A DNA stretch of 11,424 bases, taken from positions 1-11,424 of the forward strand of contig JALOSD010000038.1 of assembly GCA_025458585.1 (NCBI GenBank). Direction: 5' to 3'. Positions 6,046 through 11,424 of the stretch are shown piece by piece. The notes beneath the pieces were generated by a model. The model made no database searches. It worked only from the letters and a program-made list of their open reading frames with translations, and was not told the DNA's origin. Origin of the DNA: Burkholderiaceae bacterium (GTDB lineage Bacteria > Pseudomonadota > Gammaproteobacteria > Burkholderiales > Burkholderiaceae_C). The number at the start of each line of letters is the position of its first letter. The first letter of the stretch is position 1. The position numbers and the translations under genes were made by a program.

Positions 6046-8112
6046 TCATCGCACGCGCAGCCCCGGCACCGCGCCGGGGTGGGGTTCGAGCAGGAACAGG
6101 CCGGGCTGGGCTTTGTCGTCGGCGTGGCTCGCGGCGAGCACCATGCCTTCGCTGGTGCCGAACTTCATCTTGCGCGGCGCGAGGTTGGCCACCAGCACCG
6201 TGAGCTTGCCCACCAGACTCTCGGGCGCGTAGGCGCTCGCGATGCCGCTGAACACGTTGCGATACCGGGGACGCCCCTGCGGGTCGGGCCCCTCGCCGGC
6301 GTCGAGCGTCAGGCGCAGCAGCTTCGTGCTGCCCTCGACGCGCTCGGCGGCGACGATGCGCGCGATGCGCAGGTCGACCTTCGCGAAGTCGTCGATGCCG
6401 ACCTCGGCAGCGAGCGGCTCGCCGCCGGGGGCCGGCGGTGCGGCTGCGGGCGGCGGCTCGAACAGCGCGTCGAGCAGCTTCGGGTCGACGCGCTGCATCA
6501 GGTGCTGGTAGGTGCCGATGCGGTGCGCGCCCATCGAGCGCTGCGCGTCGGCGAACGCGAGCGGCGGCACCTGCAGGAACGCCTCGACCTTCGCCGCCAG
6601 CGCCGGCAGCACCGGCTTGAGGTAGATCGTCAGCAGCCGGAACGCCTCGATGCACACGGTCGAGACGTCGTGCAGCACGGCGGCCTGCGCCGGGTCCTTC
6701 GCCAGCTCCCACGGCTTGTGCTGGTCGACGTACTCGTTGACGCGGTCGGCCAGCGCCATCACCTCGCGCAGCGCCTTGCCGTACTCGCGCTCCTCGTAGA
6801 GCTCCTCGACGGTCGCGCGGTGCGCGCGCAGGCCGTCGAGCAGCACGCGGCCCTCGACGCCGACGTCGCCCGACAGCCAGCCGCCGAAGCGCTTGCTCAG
6901 GAAGCCGGCGGCGCGGCTCGCGATGTTGACGTACTTGCCGATCAGGTCGGCGTTGACGCGGGCGACGAAGTCGTCGGGGTTGAAGTCCACGTCCTCGACG
7001 CGACCGTTGAGCTTGGCCGCGAGGTAGTAGCGCAGCCACTCGGCGTCCATGCCGAGCTCGAGATACTTCAGCGGGCTGATGCCGGTGCCGCGGCTCTTGC
7101 TCATCTTCTCGCCGCTGACGGTGATGAAGCCGTGCACGAAGACGTGGGTCGGCGTCTTGCGGCCGCTGAAGTGCAGCATCGCGGGCCAGAACAGCGTGTG
7201 GAAGTACGTGATGTCCTTGCCGATGAAGTGGATCTGCTCGACCGCCGGGTCGGCCGCGTAGGCGTCGTAGTCCCAGCCGTTCCTGTCGAACCAGTTCTTC
7301 AGCGACGCGAGGTAGCCCACCGGCGCGTCGAGCCAGACGTAGAAGTACTTGCCCGGCGCGTCGGGGATCTCGATGCCGAAGTACGGCGCGTCGCGGCTGA
7401 TGTCCCAGTCGGCGAGCGTCACGCGGCCGTGCTCGTCGGGCGCGAACCACTCGCGGATCTTGTTCAGCACCTCGGGCTGCAGGCGCCCGGGGGTGGACGT
7501 CCACTCCTGCAGGAAGTCGATGCAGCGCGGCGAGCTGAGCTGGAAGAAGTGGTGCTCGCTCGTCCTGAGCACCGGGGTCGCGCCCGACAGCGCCGAATAG
7601 GGGTTGTTCAGCTCGGTCGGGCCGTAGACCGCGCCGCAGACCTCGCAGGCGTCGCCGTACTGGTCCTTCGCGCCGCACTTCGGGCACTCGCCCTTGATGT
7701 AGCGGTCGGGCAGGAACATGCCCTTGACGGGGTCGAAGAACTGCTCGATCGCGCGCACGGCGATCAGGCCCTCGCGGCGCAGCGCGCGGTAGATGTCCTG
7801 CGCCAGCGCGTGGTTCTCGGGGCCGTCGGTCGAGTGCCAGTTGTCGAAGCCGACGTGGAAGCCGTCGAGGTAGGCCTTGCGGCCGGCGGCGATCTCGGCG
7901 ACGAACTGCTGCGGCGTCTTGCCCGCGTTCTCGGCGGCGATCATGATCGGCGCGCCGTGCGCGTCGTCGGCACAGACGAAGTGCACCTCATGGCCGCGCA
8001 TGCGCTGGAACCGCACCCAGACGTCGGCCTGGATGTACTCCATGATGTGGCCGACGTGAAACGGGCCGTTGGCGTACGGCAGCGCGGTGGTGACGAACAG
8101 TTTGCGGGTCAT
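6046..8112 (-). CDS. metG: Methionyl-tRNA synthetase
   Basis: MetG charges tRNA-Met with methionine. The 688-residue product has the class I catalytic core: the HIGH-type motif HVGH at 19-22, within FVTTALPYANGPFHVGHIM, and the KMSKS loop at 336-340. A single knuckle with C143, C146, C156 and C159 (CPKCG...CEVCG) is the zinc-binding insertion. The anticodon-binding helical domain follows, and residues from about 585 to the end form the EMAP/Trbp111-like tRNA-binding domain (DDFAKVDLRIARIV, and NLAPRKMKFGTSEGM near the end) found in long, dimeric MetRS. The ATG at 8112 is chosen because MTRKLFVTTALPYANG is the standard family start; an upstream in-frame extension of 37 codons is low-complexity. 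The leader before the start is C-rich with no Shine-Dalgarno sequence. It is divergent from apbC, as in E. coli. Confidence 0.98.
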   Translation of the reverse strand: MTRKLFVTTALPYANGPFHVGHIMEYIQADVWVRFQRMRGHEVHFVCADDAHGAPIMIAAENAGKTPQQFVAEIAAGRKAYLDGFHVGFDNWHSTDGPENHALAQDIYRALRREGLIAVRAIEQFFDPVKGMFLPDRYIKGECPKCGAKDQYGDACEVCGAVYGPTELNNPYSALSGATPVLRTSEHHFFQLSSPRCIDFLQEWTSTPGRLQPEVLNKIREWFAPDEHGRVTLADWDISRDAPYFGIEIPDAPGKYFYVWLDAPVGYLASLKNWFDRNGWDYDAYAADPAVEQIHFIGKDITYFHTLFWPAMLHFSGRKTPTHVFVHGFITVSGEKMSKSRGTGISPLKYLELGMDAEWLRYYLAAKLNGRVEDVDFNPDDFVARVNADLIGKYVNIASRAAGFLSKRFGGWLSGDVGVEGRVLLDGLRAHRATVEELYEEREYGKALREVMALADRVNEYVDQHKPWELAKDPAQAAVLHDVSTVCIEAFRLLTIYLKPVLPALAAKVEAFLQVPPLAFADAQRSMGAHRIGTYQHLMQRVDPKLLDALFEPPPAAAPPAPGGEPLAAEVGIDDFAKVDLRIARIVAAERVEGSTKLLRLTLDAGEGPDPQGRPRYRNVFSGIASAYAPESLVGKLTVLVANLAPRKMKFGTSEGMVLAASHADDKAQPGLFLLEPHPGAVPGLRVR

Positions 8113-8137
8113 GGAGGGCGACGGCAGCGGAGCGGGG

Positions 8138-8143
8138 ATTCTA
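8138..8143 (-). promoter_or_regulatory. metG -10 element (TAGAAT)
   Basis: TAGAAT (8143-8138 on the minus strand) ends 25 nt before the metG ATG. This predicts a leader of only about 19 nt without a Shine-Dalgarno motif. No convincing -35 is visible, and the spot where it should be is a 9-bp tandem repeat, GCCCGCGAC twice (8152-8169). Confidence 0.45.
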
Positions 8144-8272
8144 GGAGGGTGGCCCGCGACGCCCGCGACGCGAGCTCGCGCCGCCCGCGCCGCGCCGCGG
8201 CCGCGGGAAAACCCGGCCGCCACGGTGCGGGGCGACGCTGCCCCCGGCGGCGACGTGTCGACGGCGCGCGGC

Positions 8273-8278
8273 TAGACT
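8273..8278 (+). promoter_or_regulatory. apbC -10 element (TAGACT)
   Basis: TAGACT lies 31 nt before the apbC ATG. It matches four of six bases of the consensus and resembles the other -10 elements of this window. No -35 element is recognisable in the GC-rich sequence upstream. Confidence 0.35.
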
Positions 8279-8309
8279 TCCGCCCTCCCATCGTCCGCCG
8301 CCACCTCCG

Positions 8310-9404
8310 ATGACCCAGCCCTCCGAATCGGCCGTCCTGCAAGCCCTCCAGACCGTCGTCGACCCGAACACCGGGCGCGACTTCGTCGCCACGAAGCAGC
8401 TGAAGAGTCTGAAGGTCGAGGGCGGCGACGTCTCGTTCGACGTCGAGCTCGGCTACCCGGCGAAGAGCCAGATCACGCCGCTGCGGCGCGCGCTGATCGC
8501 CGCCGCGCGCACGGTGCCCGGGGTCGACAACGTCAGCGCCAACCTCACGGTGAAGATCGTCGCCCACGCGGTGCAGCGCGGCGTGCAGTTGCTGCCGAAG
8601 GTGAAGAACGTCGTCGCGGTGGCGTCGGGCAAGGGCGGCGTCGGCAAGAGCACGACGGCGGTCAACCTCGCGCTCGCGCTGGCCGCCGAGGGCGCCAGCG
8701 TGGGCATCCTCGACGCCGACATCTACGGCCCGAGCCAGCCGATGATGATGGGCATCGAGGGCCGCCCGGAGTCGGTCGACGGCCAGACGATGGAGCCGCT
8801 CGAGAACTACGGCGTGCAGGTGATGTCGATCGGCTTCCTCGTCGATGCCGACAACCCGATGATCTGGCGCGGGCCCATGGCCACGCAGGCACTCGAGCAG
8901 CTGCTGCGGCAGACCAACTGGCGCGAGCTCGACTACCTGATCGTCGACATGCCGCCGGGTACCGGCGACATCCAGCTCACGCTGTCGCAGCGCGTGCCGC
9001 TGACGGGTGCGGTGATCGTCACCACGCCGCAGGACATCGCGCTGCTCGACGCCAGGAAGGGGCTGAAGATGTTCGAGAAGGTCGGCGTGCCGATCCTCGG
9101 CATCGTGGAGAACATGGCGGTGTACTGCTGCCCGAACTGCGGCCACGTCGAGCACATCTTCGGCGCCGAGGGTGGCAAGCGCATGGCCGCCGAGTACGCG
9201 GTCGACTATCTCGGCGCGCTGCCGCTGAACCTGTCGATCCGCGAGCAGACCGACAGCGGCCGCCCGACCGTCGTCAGCGACCCCGACGGCGAGATCGCCG
9301 AGATCTACAAGACGGTCGCGCGCCAGGTCGCGGTGAAGATCGCACAGAAGGCGAAGGACTTCAGCGCCAAGTTTCCGAGCATCACGATCTCGAAGACGAC
9401 CTGA
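8310..9404 (+). CDS. apbC: Fe-S cluster carrier/scaffold ATPase ApbC (Mrp)
   Basis: ApbC (Mrp) is a cytoplasmic P-loop NTPase of the Mrp/NBP35 group that binds and transfers Fe-S clusters to apoproteins. The 364-residue product has an N-terminal DUF59/MIP18-type domain (about 5-85). It is followed by VVAVASGKGGVGKST (101-115) with the deviant Walker A lysines, ILDADIYGPSQP (133-144) and the VDMPPGTGD loop (212-220). YCCPNCGH (272-279) provides the conserved CxxC pair that bridges the cluster at the dimer interface; here there is one extra cysteine (C273, C274, C277). Length is normal for the family. The ATG at 8310 gives the usual N-terminus, though it lacks a purine-rich ribosome binding site (CACCTCCGATG). 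It is divergent from metG and convergent with the rhodanese gene. Confidence 0.96.
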   Translation: MTQPSESAVLQALQTVVDPNTGRDFVATKQLKSLKVEGGDVSFDVELGYPAKSQITPLRRALIAAARTVPGVDNVSANLTVKIVAHAVQRGVQLLPKVKNVVAVASGKGGVGKSTTAVNLALALAAEGASVGILDADIYGPSQPMMMGIEGRPESVDGQTMEPLENYGVQVMSIGFLVDADNPMIWRGPMATQALEQLLRQTNWRELDYLIVDMPPGTGDIQLTLSQRVPLTGAVIVTTPQDIALLDARKGLKMFEKVGVPILGIVENMAVYCCPNCGHVEHIFGAEGGKRMAAEYAVDYLGALPLNLSIREQTDSGRPTVVSDPDGEIAEIYKTVARQVAVKIAQKAKDFSAKFPSITISKTT

Positions 9405-9405
9405 G

Positions 9406-9441
9406 ACCGGCGCCCGGCATCTGCCCGGCGCGTGCGCCGGT
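9406..9441. terminator. Bidirectional hairpin between apbC and the rhodanese gene
   Basis: ACCGGCGC (9406-9413) and GCGCCGGT (9434-9441) form a perfect 8-bp stem that fills the 37-nt gap between the two stop codons. CCGG (9414-9417) can pair with CCGG (9425-9428) inside it. There is no T-run either way. Its position between convergent genes suggests a shared terminator. Confidence 0.5.
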
Positions 9442-9918
9442 TCAGCCGGGCGGCGCGGCCGGGTTGGCCGCAGCGGCAGGGTCGGCCCCGAGCTGCAGCT
9501 TCTTCCACGCCTGGAAGCCGCCGGCCACCGACAGCGCCTTCGGATAGCCGAGCTCGCGCAGCAGCGCCGCCGCCGCGAGGCTGCGCCGCCCGCTGTTGCA
9601 CACGCACAGCAGCAGGTGGTCACGCCCGTGGTGCAGCTGGTTGATCATCTTGAAGAACGATCGCGCGTCGATCTCCTTCGGCTTGCCGGCGTCGAGCACG
9701 TCCTGCTCGTCCTCGGTCAGCGTGTCGCCGAGCATCGCCTTGACCTCGAACAGCGGGATATGCACCGTGTCCGGGATCGCACCCTTCATCTCGATCTCGA
9801 ACGACTGGCGGATGTCGATCATCGTGCCGAGCCCGAGCCGGCACAGCTCGAGCGCGGTCGGTAGGCTGATTTCGAGGTGGGCGTGGTCGTCCGCGGCAGG
9901 GGACGGGAGGTCGTTCAT
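9442..9918 (-). CDS. Single-domain rhodanese-like sulfurtransferase
   Basis: The 158-residue protein has one rhodanese domain: ISLPTALELCRLGLGTMIDI at 17-36 is the first strand and helix, ending in the conserved D-x-R (DIRQ). GAIPDTVHIPLFEV (46-59) is the usual 'G-ipgA-hIp' element. The active loop is C107-NSGRRS (107-113), followed by the C-terminal helix AAALLRELGY and the VAGGFQAWKK signature (131-140). The nucleophile C107 is intact, and C105 sits two residues before it. Proteins of this type move sulfane sulfur from thiosulfate or persulfide donors; the acceptor here is unknown. The last 15 residues are an Ala/Pro-rich tail. There is no signal peptide, so it is probably cytoplasmic. The ATG has no clear Shine-Dalgarno sequence. 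Proximity to apbC, a cluster carrier, is suggestive but the genes are on opposite strands. Confidence 0.9.
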   Translation of the reverse strand: MNDLPSPAADDHAHLEISLPTALELCRLGLGTMIDIRQSFEIEMKGAIPDTVHIPLFEVKAMLGDTLTEDEQDVLDAGKPKEIDARSFFKMINQLHHGRDHLLLCVCNSGRRSLAAAALLRELGYPKALSVAGGFQAWKKLQLGADPAAAANPAAPPG

Positions 9919-9993
9919 CGTGAAGGCCGGTGGGCGGCGGTAGGGCGGGCGCGGGCGCTCATTGTGCTGCCACCGTGCCGTCGCCGGCGGCCG

Positions 9994-10539
9994 TCAGCGC
10001 ATCGCCGGCGCGTGCAGGTCGCGCAGGTACGTCGGGCCGGCGCGGCGCTCGATCTCGTCGAGCAGCCTGCGGCCCCAGCCGAGGGAGAACAGCGCCTCGG
10101 CGACGACGAACATCGGACCGACGAGCAGGCCCACGAGGTCGTCGGCGAACGCCGGCTTGCGCCCCTCGTAGTAGTGGCCGACGAACTGGACGATCCAGCC
10201 GACGACGAAGCAGCCCACCCCCCACGCGAGCCAGGCCGCGGTGGTGTTCTCGCCGAGCGGCTGCGCGAGCGCGATCAGCAGCGCGTTGACGGCGCTGACG
10301 GCAAAGCCGAGGAACAGGTGCCCGCGCGAGAGGTACCACAGCGTCGCCAGCCCCCACAGCACCCATGCCGGCGTCAGCGCGAGCGGCCCGACACCGAGCG
10401 CCGGGCGCGCCAGCAGCACGCCTACCGCGAACACGATCAGCGGGATGCCGACGAAGTGCGTCGCGATGTTGCGCCGGTCGCGGTGGTAGCGGGCGTACTG
10501 CACCAGCAGGTCGGTGCCGTGGCGGAACAACGATGCCAT
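9994..10539 (-). CDS. Mpo1-like DUF962 integral membrane protein
   Basis: The 181-residue protein belongs to the DUF962/YGL010w family. Its best-studied member is yeast Mpo1, an Fe(II)-dependent dioxygenase of 2-hydroxy fatty acid alpha-oxidation; bacterial substrates are not settled. Family motifs are the N-terminal YHRDRRNIATHFVGIPL (18-34) with H19 and H28, and QFVGHYYEGRKPAFADDLVG (118-137) with H122. Four hydrophobic segments (about 30-45, 56-70, 75-93 and 102-121) make it an inner-membrane protein; another stretch at 136-154 may associate with the membrane. I chose the ATG at 10539, since MASLFRHGTDLLVQYARYH is the usual beginning and GGGGAG lies upstream; the longer open frame crosses the dcd promoter. 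The rhodanese gene follows after 75 nt on the same strand. Mpo1-type chemistry is inferred. Confidence 0.88.
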   Translation of the reverse strand: MASLFRHGTDLLVQYARYHRDRRNIATHFVGIPLIVFAVGVLLARPALGVGPLALTPAWVLWGLATLWYLSRGHLFLGFAVSAVNALLIALAQPLGENTTAAWLAWGVGCFVVGWIVQFVGHYYEGRKPAFADDLVGLLVGPMFVVAEALFSLGWGRRLLDEIERRAGPTYLRDLHAPAMR

Positions 10540-10575
10540 CCGAATGCGCTCCCCGGGGCGAAACCCTGGCCCCAG

Positions 10576-10620
10576 ACTGTAGTGTGCACCCGCCGACCGG
10601 ATCGTGGGGGTCCATAGAAT
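10576..10620. promoter_or_regulatory. Divergent promoters for the DUF962 gene and dcd
   Basis: The 106-bp gap between the two start codons holds TAGAAT at 10615-10620 (plus strand), ending 25 nt before the dcd ATG. A weaker TACAGT on the minus strand (10581-10576) ends 36 nt before the DUF962 ATG. The -35 regions are poor; GCCGAC at 10592-10597 is the best spaced for dcd. I see nothing else in this gap. Confidence 0.45.
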
Positions 10621-10645
10621 CGGTGACACCTCACGAGGATCGGCA

Positions 10646-11215
10646 ATGAGCATCAAGAGCGACCGCTGGATCCGCCGCATGGCGCTGGAGCACGGCATGA
10701 TCGAGCCGTTCGAGCCCGGCCAGGTGCGCTTTGCCGCCGACGGCCAGAAGATCGTCAGCTACGGCACGAGCAGCTACGGCTACGACATCCGCTGCGCGCG
10801 CGAATTCAAGGTCTTCACGAACGTGCACAGCACGGTCGTCGACCCGAAGAACTTCGACGAGAAGAGCTTCGTCGACATCGAGGCCGACGTGTGCATCGTC
10901 CCGCCGAACAGCTTCGCGCTCGCGCGCACGCTCGAGTACTTCCGCATCCCGCGCAACGTGCTGACGATCTGCCTCGGCAAGAGCACGTACGCGCGCTGCG
11001 GCATCATCGTCAACGTCACGCCGTTCGAGCCCGAGTGGGAGGGCTACGTGACGCTGGAATTCAGCAACACGACGCCGCTGCCGGCTAAGATCTACGCTGG
11101 CGAGGGCTGTGCCCAGGTGCTGTTCTTCGAGAGCGACGAGGTCTGCGAGACGTCGTACAAGGACCGCGGCGGCAAATACCAGGGCCAGCGCGGGGTCACG
11201 TTGCCGCGCGCGTGA
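10646..11215 (+). CDS. dcd: dCTP deaminase
   Basis: Dcd deaminates dCTP to dUTP, which dUTPase then converts to dUMP for thymidylate synthesis. The 189-residue product is full length and colinear with the family. It has SYGTSSYGYDIRCAREF (38-54) near the N-terminus, GKSTYARCGIIVNVTPFEPE (111-130) with the active-site Ser and Arg, and VTLEFSNTTPLPAKIYAGEG (135-154). The catalytic glutamate in TLEFSN is E138, the same number as in E. coli Dcd. QVLFFESD and the C-terminal KYQGQRG segment that closes over the nucleotide are present. The ATG at 10646 is supported by GAGG (10634-10637) 8 nt upstream and by the standard MSIKSDRWIRRMA start. It is divergent from the DUF962 gene and lies 27 nt before the YpfJ-type gene on the same strand, so these two may be co-transcribed. 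Confidence 0.98.
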   Translation: MSIKSDRWIRRMALEHGMIEPFEPGQVRFAADGQKIVSYGTSSYGYDIRCAREFKVFTNVHSTVVDPKNFDEKSFVDIEADVCIVPPNSFALARTLEYFRIPRNVLTICLGKSTYARCGIIVNVTPFEPEWEGYVTLEFSNTTPLPAKIYAGEGCAQVLFFESDEVCETSYKDRGGKYQGQRGVTLPRA

Positions 11216-11242
11216 GCGCACGGCCCGGCGGAGGAGGCGGCG

Positions 11243-11424
11243 ATGAAGTGGGAAGGGCAGCGCCAGAGCAGCAACGTCGAGGACCGCCGCGCCGGCGGCG
11301 GCATGCGCGTCGGCGGGCGCGGCATCGGCCTCGGCACGATCGTGATCGCGCTGCTCGCGAGCTGGCTGTTCGGCATCAACCCGCTCGCCGTGATCGGCCT
11401 GATGGGCGGCGTCGACAGCGTCGT
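11243..11424 (+). CDS. ypfJ: YpfJ-family putative neutral zinc metallopeptidase, 3' truncated by window edge
   Basis: Only the first 60 codons are in the window. They read MKWEGQRQSSNVEDRR, then a Gly-rich basic stretch, then a hydrophobic segment (GLGTIVIALLASWLFGINPL, about 29-48). This N-terminus, with W-E-G-R/Q and S-x-NVEDRR followed by one membrane anchor, is characteristic of the YpfJ/PF04228 family of putative neutral zinc metallopeptidases. The HExxH catalytic motif would lie beyond the edge and cannot be checked. A strong ribosome binding site, GGAGGAGG (11230-11237), precedes the ATG by 5 nt, the best in the window. It follows dcd after 27 nt with no promoter or hairpin visible, so it is probably in the same transcript. 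Confidence 0.82.
   Translation, partial: MKWEGQRQSSNVEDRRAGGGMRVGGRGIGLGTIVIALLASWLFGINPLAVIGLMGGVDSV

Noticed and set aside
8198..8219. Inverted repeat CGGCCG ... CGGCCG in the metG-apbC spacer
   Set aside because: The arms are six-base palindromes of pure G/C, which arise often by chance at this composition, and the position between divergent genes does not fit a terminator.
6079..8313. Long open frame of 744 codons on the plus strand opposite metG
   Set aside because: It is the antisense of a certain metG. Long antisense frames are expected when GC-rich codon use removes stops; the translation is Arg/Val/Leu-rich with no recognisable domain.
8109..9623. Open frame of 504 codons opposite apbC
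   Set aside because: Same compositional artefact; apbC on the plus strand is unmistakable.
9915..9962. A 15-codon minus-strand frame whose TGA overlaps the rhodanese ATG (ATGA)
   Set aside because: It looks like a coupled leader peptide, but it is Arg/Ala/Pro-rich and has no ribosome binding site; chance is likely in such GC-rich DNA.

Overview
The window is about 11.4 kb of very GC-rich, densely coding chromosome. It most likely comes from a betaproteobacterium of the order Burkholderiales, in the Rubrivivax/Leptothrix/Piscinibacter neighbourhood. The evidence is a betaproteobacterial-type DUF3460 protein translationally coupled to scpA, the Burkholderiales-like sequence of ScpA, a divergent metG/apbC pair and strong G/C bias at third codon positions. 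The placement rests on protein style alone; there is no rRNA. I see no tRNA, CRISPR array, transposase, phage gene or integrase.

Layout, left to right. (1) The 3' end of a hybrid sensor histidine kinase with a C-terminal receiver domain, plus strand. (2) A 478-bp gene-free stretch (585-1062) full of diverged inverted and direct repeats, the least ordinary DNA here. (3) A minus-strand pair, DUF3460 then scpA, overlapping by four bases (GTGA). (4) Divergently, a two-repeat BamE-like lipoprotein followed after 13 nt by a CYTH-CHAD protein, probably one operon. (5) A SulP anion transporter on the minus strand, whose stop codon abuts that of the CYTH-CHAD gene (TGATCA). (6) metG on the minus strand, divergent from apbC, an arrangement also found in E. 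coli. (7) A single-domain rhodanese convergent with apbC, with a Mpo1-like DUF962 membrane protein upstream of it on the same strand. (8) dcd, divergent from the DUF962 gene, followed by the 5' end of a YpfJ-type metallopeptidase cut by the window edge.

Most genes are housekeeping: chromosome condensation (scpA), translation (metG), Fe-S cluster handling (apbC), dUTP supply (dcd), envelope and ion transport (BamE-like lipoprotein, SulP) and triphosphate/polyphosphate-related chemistry (CYTH-CHAD). They do not form one pathway. A recurrent regulatory theme is a TAGAAT-like -10 element 25-36 nt before six start codons, often with no clear Shine-Dalgarno sequence. I found no convincing new defence, mobile or biosynthetic system. 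The repeat-rich intergenic segment, with an orphan promoter-like motif and palindrome, is the best candidate for something undescribed.
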